Positions 1 to 5,850 of a DNA stretch of 5,850 bases are shown in pieces; position 1 is the stretch's first letter, and each line of letters starts with the position of its first letter. A program made the translations under genes and the position numbers. The stretch spans positions 1-5,850 of the forward strand of contig JACMKL010000758.1 in assembly GCA_014380105.1 (NCBI GenBank), given 5' to 3'. This DNA comes from Candidatus Melainabacteria bacterium (GTDB lineage Bacteria > Cyanobacteriota > Vampirovibrionia > Obscuribacterales > Obscuribacteraceae). The notes beneath the pieces are model-generated. The model was not told the origin of the DNA. It did no database searches and was given only the letters and a program-made list of their open reading frames with translations.

Positions 1-182
1 ACGCGCAGCAATTGCTCGCCAATCCAGCTTTTGCACCATTACTTAACAAGGACGATCGAGAATTGATTTCCGCAATTTCCAAAGGAAGGAATGACTTAAA
101 TTCGCCATATTATGCGCTCTACGACAAAGACGGATACATCACGGAAGCGCGCTTAAATCAGCTCAAATTAAATCCGGCCTGA
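1..182 (+). CDS. C-terminal end of an unrecognised protein (5' end outside window)
   Basis: An open frame enters the window and runs to a TGA at 180-182, giving about 59 residues of C-terminus. No start codon is visible, so the true start lies before base 1. The tail begins AQQLLANPAFAPLLNKDDRE and continues with a patch rich in Asn, Tyr and Asp, ending LNQLKLNPA. It is hydrophilic, with no membrane segment. I do not recognise a family. The reading is supported by the uninterrupted frame, natural-looking amino acid composition and a good intrinsic terminator 38 bases after the stop. What the whole protein does cannot be judged from this fragment. Confidence 0.72.
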   Translation, partial: AQQLLANPAFAPLLNKDDRELISAISKGRNDLNSPYYALYDKDGYITEARLNQLKLNPA

Positions 183-219
183 TTGCTCGCCGGGTGCACA
201 GTTTCAAGGGGAAAGAATG

Positions 220-242
220 GCCACCTTCACCGGTGGCTTTTT
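220..242 (+). terminator. Rho-independent terminator after the first gene
   Basis: GCCACC (220-225) and GGTGGC (232-237) form a perfect 6-bp GC-rich stem with a 6-base loop, followed directly by five T (238-242). A wobble pair at 219/238 could extend it. It sits 38 bases after the stop at 182 and separates that gene from the one starting at 431. Confidence 0.85.
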
Positions 243-430
243 CTATGGAAAAATTCTGGGTTGCTTGTCATGAGTTTGTTGGTTTTTCTCGCTAAATTGT
301 ATTTGATATCCCCTCGAATAAAGCGCAAATAACTCTTTTGGATGGCTTTTGTAAGCCTCTGGAAGTATTTGCGAGTCACTTATTTCTGACAGAGATGTTT
401 TCCGAATCAATGTGAAAGGCAGTAACCACC

Positions 431-1366
431 ATGGTAGCTTCTGATACACAAAATTCACCAGAGAAATTGATACCGGCAAAGTTACCAAAGGAAACTGATA
501 CGCCAGCCCATATCAACCTGGCTGAGCCTGATATAAATTTGAGCTTTCTACATGCCCAAAAGGCAAATTTGGAAAAAAGCAATGCATTGAAGGATTTTGA
601 CCTAAGCCTCAATGCCTTCCAAATAGCTGATGCCAGTGCTCCCCAAGGTCCTGAAGTTGTCGGTACTATGATTCTGAATGGAAGAGTGGTGCGCAAAGAC
701 ATGAGTGAGGGACCGGACCAGGTAATTTGGTATGACAAACAGGGGAATTCTCATGCCGTATTAGATCAAAGAATTACGCGCATGCCTGTCGATATTCATG
801 CCGGTATTCATCCTGAGAGAGAAGAACAATTGGCGCGAAAAGCTAATGACATACTCTATGCGGGCGCCGATCGGTCAAATTTGCATCTCAATCCTAAGCC
901 GATTGTCGGCTTTAATTCTGTCGCCAACATGATGGACGCAGTCGCTGGTTCTGCAGACCTCACAGAGCGTGAGAAATGCAATGTCTGGTCCAGAATTGTC
1001 GGTGGACTCAAGTCCGACAAGTATTACATGACTGCCAAAGATGCAAATCCTGCAGTTGTAGACAGCTGGTTAGCTGGTGATGTCTGGCACGCCGTAATTC
1101 CAATGAATGACAGCTATCATGGCGATCGCCTGATCAATCTTCCTCGCGACAGAGCGATCAATGCAATTCTCAATCACGAACTGGGTGGTGAAGCTAATCA
1201 TCTGCAAGGCTTTACTCGACTAAAGTGGCTGGCCGCACAAAGGTTACTTGGACCTAACCAAGGCGATATTGAATCCTCTCGCAGGCAATTGAATGCGCTT
1301 GATGTATTTCTCAAAGACGGCTTTTCAGGCTATTCTTGGGCATGGCGCAGACTGTTCGTTGAATGA
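431..1366 (+). CDS. Unrecognised 311-residue soluble protein
   Basis: I do not recognise a family. The ATG at 431 is the only reasonable start: the frame is closed by a TGA at 413-415 just upstream, and AAAGG at 415-419 is a possible, rather distant ribosome binding site (11-base gap). Residues 1-70 are polar and probably flexible. Residues 76-120 look beta-rich (VVGTMILNGRVV, QVIWYDKQGN, HAVLDQRI). The remainder looks helical, with many Trp near the end (W219, W266, W303, W305). There is one Cys (C183), no signal peptide and no membrane segment, so a cytoplasmic location is likely. Residues 249-257 (HELGGEANH) recall a zinc-protease motif but lack HExxH spacing. It stands alone between a terminator (220-242) and a hairpin (1398-1429), so it is probably a single-gene unit. 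It is a real gene by length and composition; function is unknown. Confidence 0.85.
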   Translation: MVASDTQNSPEKLIPAKLPKETDTPAHINLAEPDINLSFLHAQKANLEKSNALKDFDLSLNAFQIADASAPQGPEVVGTMILNGRVVRKDMSEGPDQVIWYDKQGNSHAVLDQRITRMPVDIHAGIHPEREEQLARKANDILYAGADRSNLHLNPKPIVGFNSVANMMDAVAGSADLTEREKCNVWSRIVGGLKSDKYYMTAKDANPAVVDSWLAGDVWHAVIPMNDSYHGDRLINLPRDRAINAILNHELGGEANHLQGFTRLKWLAAQRLLGPNQGDIESSRRQLNALDVFLKDGFSGYSWAWRRLFVE

Positions 1367-1397
1367 CCGGTCAAGCCCTTGCCAATAATTGACGACA

Positions 1398-1429
1398 CAT
1401 GACCAGATGCAATTGCTAATCTGGTCATG
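1398..1429. terminator. Perfect 11-bp hairpin after the 311-residue gene
   Basis: CATGACCAGAT (1398-1408) and ATCTGGTCATG (1419-1429) are perfect reverse complements around a 10-base loop (1409-1418). It lies 31 bases after the stop at 1366, where a transcript end is expected. The following sequence has only three T in a row (1434-1436), so it is a weak classical terminator. It may work in combination with a factor or simply protect a 3' end. A palindromic protein-binding site is the alternative. Confidence 0.6.
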
Positions 1430-1791
1430 CCGCTTTAGTCGCATGTTTTCCTTGGCCGCATATTAGTGTCGCTAGATATCACTCTATCACCGTATTTCCC
1501 GCAGCGTTTGTAATTATCTTGTCAGTTTTGACCGCCATCATAGGTGTTACCGTCAAGCAAGACGAAGAGCTTTCTTTACGAGCTCACTGCCATTCCTAGA
1601 TGAATTTAAGACTTGCGTTGCATGTCTGTTTTTTGAAAATTTTTGGCAGCTGCACAAATATGATTCGCCCTGTTCTTCAGGGCTGGTCACGCTTTTAGAT
1701 TCTAGTTTTTTATTTTAAAGATTGTTCGTCCTCTGTTGACTGTTGTCATCAGTGCTGACGTTTCGATCAAATACTAGTGTGGAAATTTTCC
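1430..1791. other. Gene-free stretch, possible long 5' leader
   Basis: About 360 bases without a convincing gene, AT-rich especially after 1620 (T runs at 1629-1634, 1640-1644, 1706-1711). It holds a 6-bp hairpin at 1667-1683 (GCCCTG/CAGGGC, 5-base loop) and an imperfect inverted repeat at 1517-1562 (TCTTG..TTGAC / GTCAA..CAAGA). Possible promoter pieces are a TATGAT at 1659-1664 and a TTGACT at 1736-1741. Neither has a good partner box at normal spacing, so no promoter is called. A 32-codon reading frame at 1600-1698 has no ribosome binding site. The region could be a promoter area plus leader for the gene at 1806, or hold a small RNA. Confidence 0.35.
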
Positions 1792-1797
1792 AAGGAG
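1792..1797 (+). promoter_or_regulatory. Strong ribosome binding site that sets the start at 1806
   Basis: AAGGAG lies 8 bases before the ATG at 1806. This is the best Shine-Dalgarno site in the window. It decides for 1806 over the in-frame upstream TTG at 1743, which has no such site. Confidence 0.85.
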
Positions 1798-1805
1798 ATA
1801 GAAAA

Positions 1806-2546
1806 ATGGTAAACAGAGGTGTAGAGATCGATCAGGCTGTTTCGAGCTACGAATCCACCGGTCAGAGTGTTTGGAGTGAGCAAGCAGCAGGCGCTTACAT
1901 CGCTGAAGCGCAATGCCATGCCCGACCGCCACAACCTCAACCAGAGGCACCAAGAAATAGTTCTGAGTCTCATTCGCTTTCAGAATCCGAGTCGACTGTC
2001 AATAATCAAATCAGAATCGAGAACCGGCCAACTAATACCTCCGGCTCTCGCTCCGATTCAGAGTCTACAGCAATTACAGGACCCTCTTCGGCCACTGCAG
2101 AGACCGGTGCGATCAGGACTGAAGGCGGTAACGCCTCTGCCCGTGGTGGTAGCGTCAATTTCTCAGACAACAGCCGCACTGAGATCTTCAATCCTACACA
2201 GGCACCGACAGTGATACCAGGAGAAGGTACCGGCGTGTCGACTACCCTGACTACTCGCAACGGCAGAGTTGAAGCTTCTGGACGAGCCGGCAACCAGACT
2301 GACTCCGGCGCAGTCAATGTCTTTGTCCCAGGGACGGTGGGGGTCGGATTTTCATTTGGATCTAGTGCTCCAGATGGTGAGGCTATGGAAACTGTCATCA
2401 AGCCTGGCGTTCAGAACCAAAACGATTTGGTGGGAACGTTCTTGTCGATTGAAGCACAGGCAGGTTCGGCTCCAAATTCCGGCAGAATCCTCCAACAGCA
2501 GATCGTCCAGCAGCGCATTCAGCGCAATGCAGGCGCTTCGCCTTAA
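1806..2546 (+). CDS. Ser/Thr/Gly-rich low-complexity protein, 246 residues
   Basis: No family recognised. The start is chosen from the AAGGAG site 8 bases upstream; an in-frame TTG at 1743 would add 21 residues but has no ribosome binding site. Residues 1-37 are ordinary and weakly helical, with the only Cys at 37. Then come a Pro/Gln patch (RPPQPQPEAPR, 40-50), a Ser/Glu patch with related SESEST (59-64) and DSEST (84-88), and a Ser/Thr/Asn/Gly-rich stretch to about 170 with short alternating strand-like pieces. One more apolar segment follows (VNVFVPGTVGVGFSFGSS, 170-187), and the tail is rich in Gln and Arg (LQQQIVQQRIQR, 229-240). There is no signal peptide or membrane helix, so if it reaches the surface it must use an unusual route. 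It could be a flexible or beta-fibrous structural protein. A loose resemblance in style to phage structural proteins with Ser/Asn-rich stretches ending in GFSFG-like segments is noted, but no phage genes are nearby. It is closed by its own terminator. Confidence 0.82.
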   Translation: MVNRGVEIDQAVSSYESTGQSVWSEQAAGAYIAEAQCHARPPQPQPEAPRNSSESHSLSESESTVNNQIRIENRPTNTSGSRSDSESTAITGPSSATAETGAIRTEGGNASARGGSVNFSDNSRTEIFNPTQAPTVIPGEGTGVSTTLTTRNGRVEASGRAGNQTDSGAVNVFVPGTVGVGFSFGSSAPDGEAMETVIKPGVQNQNDLVGTFLSIEAQAGSAPNSGRILQQQIVQQRIQRNAGASP

Positions 2547-2560
2547 AGATAAACTGACGA

Positions 2561-2595
2561 AACAAAGCGCCGCCAGTTGGTGGCGGCGCTTTGTT
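2561..2595 (+). terminator. Very strong intrinsic terminator, 15-bp perfect stem
   Basis: Bases 2561-2575 and 2581-2595 are perfect reverse complements (core AAAGCGCCGCC / GGCGGCGCTTT) around a 5-base loop GTTGG. It begins 15 bases after the stop at 2546. The descending arm ends in CTTTGTT, giving a short U-rich end, and the ascending arm starts with A residues, so it could also act on minus-strand transcription. It isolates the low-complexity gene from the next one. Confidence 0.9.
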
Positions 2596-2669
2596 AGCTC
2601 GCCTTGTTCGCAATGTCGAGGCAGTAGTTCTTTTCGTTTCTCTCCCAACTTATTACGGTGGCTATTTTC

Positions 2670-3734
2670 ATGGTCAGAAGCGCTGAATTTAATTTTAATG
2701 ACCTGGTATCTGACTTTGAATCACAGTCAGATACTCCGGGTGATTTGTCCCGCCAGGTGCAAGGCCTTCAGAGACCTGTACTGGTTGAGACCAATCAATC
2801 TGGTGAGATCAAATCGAACGATTTACTCCCGTCTAGCACCAACGGTGGTGTCAAGCCAGAAGCGAATGTATCTCTGGATGCGGTGCATCGTCTGGTTGAA
2901 AGTTATAACGTGCTTGATCCACGCAGAGGCATTCCACTTCCGAGCCTCACTATTCTTCAAGAGGTTGAAGCTGGTATGCACAAAGATGCAGCTATGCAGG
3001 TTGAGTCCGGGAAAACATTGGAAGAGGAGACTAAACGTCAATCTGTTCAAGAGCTTTCACTTTTCTGGAACACGCTTAAGGATGAGGTTGTTCGCAACGA
3101 TTCGATGTCTCAATTTCAAGATGGTCGCGGCAATGCGCGCCTTGATGTTAATTTGGAAGGGCGCGAAGCGCGTCTGGATGCGTCATTACGCGCCGATAGA
3201 CCTGAAAATGTGGCTAGCCTCAATCTCTTGTTCGCTTCATTAAAGTTTGTCTCTCCGGAGGAATTTCCAGAAGTAATGAAGACAGCATTTGCTGATCTAA
3301 AACTTGATGCTGATGTTTTCAATGTTATGAAGCAATCTGAAATTTTAGAAGATCCCATGATGCAAAAGGCAGTTTATTTAGCTGCATTTGAAAAGCAGCT
3401 TCATGAATGGGGAGTTCGTTATTTCGACGTTGCATGGGAGGCTGCCCAGGCGATCGACACAACGCCCATGACCCGCGAGCAAGCTCGCGCCAACATTGAC
3501 GAGCAATTGAAGAAAATCAGAGAAGCTCGAAGCCTGCAAGGAGCAAATACAGATCCAGCCGGCTCAGTGCCTGCTGCTTCAATTGCTTCAACACCACCTT
3601 ATAGTCCGAAGCCTGACGATGTTCAGGGTGAACAGAGACTTGCAGAACTTGCTTCTAAAGTTTTTTCGCGCAATGACTTACTGTGGAATCTTAGTCGCGC
3701 AAAATACCCAGTTCATAATAATCTCGAGTGGTAA
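2670..3734 (+). CDS. Unrecognised 354-residue, mostly helical soluble protein
   Basis: No family recognised. Two starts compete: GTG at 2658 and ATG at 2670. I prefer the ATG because a weak GGTGG (2657-2661) sits 8 bases before it, while the GTG has no purine-rich site. The resulting MV start also matches the two genes before it. Residues 1-66 are polar and probably disordered. Residues 68-145 look helical and Glu-rich. Residues 157-177 hold two copies of an 11-residue unit (ARLDVNLEGRE, ARLDASLRADR). Residues 180-290 form a further helical region (LNLLFASLKFV, AVYLAAFEKQLHEWG, AWEAAQAI). A Pro/Ser linker at 292-318 leads to a short tail ending in NNLEW. There are no Cys, no signal peptide and no membrane segment. 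It begins 75 bases after a strong terminator and ends before another, so it is probably transcribed alone, although no clear promoter is visible. Confidence 0.82.
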   Translation: MVRSAEFNFNDLVSDFESQSDTPGDLSRQVQGLQRPVLVETNQSGEIKSNDLLPSSTNGGVKPEANVSLDAVHRLVESYNVLDPRRGIPLPSLTILQEVEAGMHKDAAMQVESGKTLEEETKRQSVQELSLFWNTLKDEVVRNDSMSQFQDGRGNARLDVNLEGREARLDASLRADRPENVASLNLLFASLKFVSPEEFPEVMKTAFADLKLDADVFNVMKQSEILEDPMMQKAVYLAAFEKQLHEWGVRYFDVAWEAAQAIDTTPMTREQARANIDEQLKKIREARSLQGANTDPAGSVPAASIASTPPYSPKPDDVQGEQRLAELASKVFSRNDLLWNLSRAKYPVHNNLEW

Positions 3735-3757
3735 ATCAGCTACGTGAAATTGAAAAT

Positions 3758-3793
3758 GAAACGGGTGAAGTGCCGAAGCTCTTCACCCGTTTC
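3758..3793. terminator. Bidirectional terminator between convergent units
   Basis: GAAACGGGTGAAG (3758-3770) and CTTCACCCGTTTC (3781-3793) pair perfectly over 13 bp around a 10-base loop. On the plus strand it starts 24 bases after the stop at 3734 and runs into TTTCTACCTTCTTC. On the minus strand the exit side reads GTTTCATTTTCAATTTCA, also U-rich, and it lies 111 bases after the P450 stop. It can therefore end both the left plus-strand unit and the right minus-strand operon. Confidence 0.85.
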
Positions 3794-3904
3794 TACCTTC
3801 TTCTCTATGACCATGATATTGAAGAATACTAACAAGAGTCTGACAGTATCTTGTGTCTGAGATTAATAGCAGTAAATGATAAGCACCAGTACTCAAGATT
3901 TCCT

Positions 3905-5116
3905 TTAAGAATCAATGGTCAGATTTAAGTGCTGCAGTCCACGTAGTCCCACGGAGCGAATGTATGGCGGCGGTATCGCTGGTAGGCCTATTCGACTTGA
4001 GAATTCAACTACTCGCTCGATAATTGTCTGCACAAACATGCGCGTAAAATAAGCACCAATGCAGTAGTGCGCACCACCACCCAGGGCTAAGTGTTTGTTT
4101 TTAGTTCTCAAAATATCTAATTGAGTAGGATTTTCGAATTCTAATGGATCTCGGTTGGCCGCTGCCAAGATCAACGAAACTCGCTCTCCTTTCCCTATCA
4201 CGGCAAATTCAGTCTCAACTACTTCTGTTGTCATACGCGGAATACTTATAACTGACCCACAATATCTGAGAAGCTCCTCGGTTGCTGAAGCTATCAAAGT
4301 ATTGTCATCCGATAACAATTTGAGTTGATCTGAATTTCTCAATAGTTCGTAAATTGCGTTTGGTACGAAGTATAGAATTGTCTCGTAGGAAGCGAACATG
4401 ACTAGCATTAAATTGGCTGAGATTATTTCGTTGCTAACTGTTTCTCCTGATGCTTTGATTACATTTGATACAAAATCATTGCCAGGTTTTTTCTTTCTAT
4501 TTTCAACTAATTTAGAAAATATTTCTTTCAATATTTTTGCAGCTTTATATGAAGGATAAATTCTTCTATCTGGCGAAGGGGGCAGATGACTTGCTGTTTG
4601 ACTAACGGCCCAAAAGAACTCATCTCGGCTATTCTCTGGAATTCCGAACCATGCTTCTATGCATTCAAACAAAACTGGTTCTGTGAATTCATAGACAAAT
4701 TCTTGTTCTCCTTTTTGTTCGAATTTCTTCAATCTCGCACAGACATTGGCGTCTAAAGTGACTTTTAGTTTTTGAATTTCATTGGCAGAAAGTTCCGTCA
4801 AGAATGGTCTTCGGAATTGCGAGTGATCTGGTTCGTTCTTAAAACTCATCCAATACTTTTGGGCTTGAATTAGTTCGGCAGAATCCGCGTGCAGGTGAGA
4901 AGTATCTCCAAAATTGATGTCGGATGAAAATCGCGGATCTCGCAGAAAATTACTTACCTGCTGAAACCCAGTTACAAGGTACGAATGAGACTGTTTGCCT
5001 TTCCAAATTGGAGACCAGTTTCGTACTTCGTCGAAAACTGGAAATGGATCATCAACAAATTGCAAATTTGGTTTTATATAGGGATCTTGAGGCTCCGTCA
5101 AATTTTGCTTGTTCAT
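3905..5116 (-). CDS. Cytochrome P450 (soluble bacterial type), complete, 403 residues
   Basis: A heme-thiolate monooxygenase expected to insert oxygen from O2 into an organic substrate, using electrons from a ferredoxin and reductase encoded elsewhere. The length is typical of soluble class I bacterial P450s and there is no membrane anchor. Motifs in order: C-helix PDHSQFRRPFL (96-106) with H98 and R102 for heme propionates; I-helix FASYET (241-246) with acid-alcohol pair E245/T246; K-helix ExxR at E281-R284; R294 in the following strand; NRDP (321-324); and heme loop LALGGGAHYCIGA (343-355) with C352 as the iron ligand. Two departures from consensus are Ser243 for the usual Gly in AGxET, and Leu345 for the Phe that opens the FGxGxHxC motif. 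The ATG overlaps the stop of the upstream propeller gene (ATGA). An AGGAG at 5118-5122 lies only one base before the ATG, and a GGAG at 5133-5136 lies 16 before, so translation probably depends on coupling. The substrate is unknown; a tailoring role in secondary metabolism is inferred from context. Confidence 0.97.
   Translation of the reverse strand: MNKQNLTEPQDPYIKPNLQFVDDPFPVFDEVRNWSPIWKGKQSHSYLVTGFQQVSNFLRDPRFSSDINFGDTSHLHADSAELIQAQKYWMSFKNEPDHSQFRRPFLTELSANEIQKLKVTLDANVCARLKKFEQKGEQEFVYEFTEPVLFECIEAWFGIPENSRDEFFWAVSQTASHLPPSPDRRIYPSYKAAKILKEIFSKLVENRKKKPGNDFVSNVIKASGETVSNEIISANLMLVMFASYETILYFVPNAIYELLRNSDQLKLLSDDNTLIASATEELLRYCGSVISIPRMTTEVVETEFAVIGKGERVSLILAAANRDPLEFENPTQLDILRTKNKHLALGGGAHYCIGAYFTRMFVQTIIERVVEFSSRIGLPAIPPPYIRSVGLRGLQHLNLTIDS
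5113..5116 (-). promoter_or_regulatory. ATGA stop/start overlap coupling propeller and P450 genes
   Basis: Read on the minus strand, ATG (5116-5114) starts the P450 and TGA (5115-5113) ends the propeller gene. This four-base overlap is the classical arrangement for reinitiation by the same ribosome. It suggests that the two proteins are made in linked amounts from one mRNA. Confidence 0.88.
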
Positions 5117-5850
5117 GCTCCTATCTCAATTGCTCCGCTGTTTAAGAAGTGCGCTTTCAGTGGATCGCTTAGACCACCCATGAAGTGTCCGGCCGAATCA
5201 AGCATCGGAAAGCCGAAAAAAACGGGTTGCTCGCTTTCCGGTTCAATGATTTTGCCACCATATAAATTAGCCGCTAGTAGGTGGCTTTTCGCTTGAAAAG
5301 ACGGGATGGTCCAGTCGTCTTTATCAACAATATTCGAGACAGTGTAATAAGTACCTGTCTGGCATTCTTCTTCAGAACATTCACTGCGACGCTTCTGCGA
5401 GATGCCCTTCGCCCATGAGGAGAAGAGCAGGTAGTAGCGCTTTTTATCTCCGTCGATTCTCCAAAAAAACTGCGGTGTTTCCATCTCGTAAAAATCGGAG
5501 GGAGAAACAATTACTTTTGCCGTCTCAAGGTCCCAATCGGTTAGGTTGCTCGATTCTAAGCATGCAATGCAACCTCCCGAATCCCATTGCACTGCCTGAA
5601 ACTCTTGTGACCCTGGAGTGATGCGCGCGCAGACGAAGCATAAATACTTCTCTCCAAATCTGATTACATAGGGATCTCGCCATGCCACTCCATCGAATAT
5701 TCCACCTGGACCTGGATTATCTATGATTGGCTTTCCAATCGAGATTGGGTGTCTTTCCCATTTGTGAAGGTCATTGGATTGCGCTAAGCCAATCCGTTGA
5801 GGGCGCTGATACTCGCTCGGCGTCCATATTTTTTTGTCGGTCGATGATCT
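5113..5850 (-). CDS. Five-bladed beta-propeller protein, GH43/GH32/GH68-like, N-terminus outside window
   Basis: The frame is open from the window end to a TGA at 5113-5115, giving 245 residues of C-terminal part. The GTG at 5686-5688 is internal: good family sequence continues upstream of it (GLAQSNDLHKWERHP, residues 21-35, the blade motif with S..DL..W). RDP at 58-60 matches the transition-state-stabilising Asp of furanosidase-clan enzymes. METPQFF (123-129) puts E124 65 residues later, where the catalytic acid Glu of that clan is expected; E122 is an alternative. The nucleophile Asp would be in the missing N-terminus. Only about 120 residues follow E124, enough to finish the propeller but not to add the beta-sandwich of GH32 enzymes, so this is a single-domain form. 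Six Cys stand out: C71/C74, C94/C97 and C158/C163. It would act on fructosyl or arabinosyl/xylosyl groups if it is an active hydrolase; a non-hydrolytic biosynthetic role is possible. It is translationally coupled to the P450. Confidence 0.8.
   Translation of the reverse strand, partial: RSSTDKKIWTPSEYQRPQRIGLAQSNDLHKWERHPISIGKPIIDNPGPGGIFDGVAWRDPYVIRFGEKYLCFVCARITPGSQEFQAVQWDSGGCIACLESSNLTDWDLETAKVIVSPSDFYEMETPQFFWRIDGDKKRYYLLFSSWAKGISQKRRSECSEEECQTGTYYTVSNIVDKDDWTIPSFQAKSHLLAANLYGGKIIEPESEQPVFFGFPMLDSAGHFMGGLSDPLKAHFLNSGAIEIGA

Noticed and set aside
376..738. Minus-strand open frame opposite the 311-residue gene
   Set aside because: It is antisense to a better-supported gene, with shadow-like composition and no sign of its own signals.
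1175..1201. HELGGEANH in the 311-residue protein as a zinc protease site
   Set aside because: The spacing is not HExxH and no second-site ligand pattern is evident. It was kept only as a remark.
1633..1664. TTGAAA and TATGAT as a promoter
   Set aside because: The boxes are 20 bases apart, too far for a standard sigma-70 type promoter. TTGACT at 1736 also lacks a -10 box at normal distance.
1600..1698. 32-codon ATG frame in the gene-free stretch
   Set aside because: No ribosome binding site precedes it, it spans the 1667-1683 hairpin, and a frame this short arises easily by chance.
1743..1805. Upstream in-frame TTG start for the low-complexity gene
   Set aside because: There is no ribosome binding site before it, whereas AAGGAG lies at ideal distance from the ATG at 1806. 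The extra 21 residues look like untranslated sequence.
2269..3243. A long plus-strand open frame overlapping the ends of two genes
   Set aside because: It runs straight through the 15-bp terminator hairpin and overlaps two better genes in other frames. Its protein is unusually rich in Trp, Cys, Arg and Leu, as expected of a shifted frame.
4985..5296. Plus-strand open frame across the P450/propeller junction
   Set aside because: It is antisense to two genes with clear motifs and is explained as a shadow frame.
5113..5688. Treating the propeller gene as starting at the GTG at 5688
   Set aside because: The frame stays open to the window edge and the upstream residues contain a typical propeller blade motif, so the GTG codes an internal Val.

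Overview
The window looks like chromosomal DNA of a bacterium with moderate GC. All genes are intact or cut only by the window edges. Spacing is loose, and every clear transcription unit ends in a strong intrinsic-terminator-like hairpin. Taxonomy cannot be fixed from these genes. The mix of unrecognised, soluble, single-gene units and a natural-product-like enzyme pair would fit an environmental lineage such as the non-photosynthetic cyanobacterial relatives (Obscuribacterales type), but this is only a guess.

Left part, plus strand (1-3794): the end of an unknown gene (1-182) closes with a terminator (220-242). Three separate single-gene units follow. They are a 311-residue protein (431-1366), a 246-residue Ser/Thr/Gly-rich low-complexity protein (1806-2546) and a 354-residue mostly helical protein (2670-3734). 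None has a recognisable domain, signal peptide or membrane segment. All three proposed starts give proteins beginning Met-Val. Each is followed by an inverted repeat: 1398-1429, 2561-2595 (15 bp perfect stem) and 3758-3793 (13 bp perfect stem). A 439-base gene-free stretch (1367-1805) precedes the low-complexity gene and may be a long structured leader.

Right part, minus strand (3905-5850): a two-gene operon read leftwards. The upstream gene, cut by the window end, encodes a five-bladed beta-propeller protein of the GH43/GH32/GH68-like (furanosidase) type. Its stop codon overlaps the start codon of a complete soluble cytochrome P450 by the four bases ATGA. The P450 carries the expected ExxR, NRDP and heme-cysteine motifs. 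The pair converges on the left block, and the hairpin at 3758-3793 can end transcription from both sides.

Working together: the left genes show no visible shared pathway. The coupled propeller/P450 pair suggests that both act on the same molecule, most plausibly a glycosylated or otherwise decorated secondary metabolite. The rest of any such cluster would lie to the right of the window. No RNA genes, insertion sequences or CRISPR arrays were seen.
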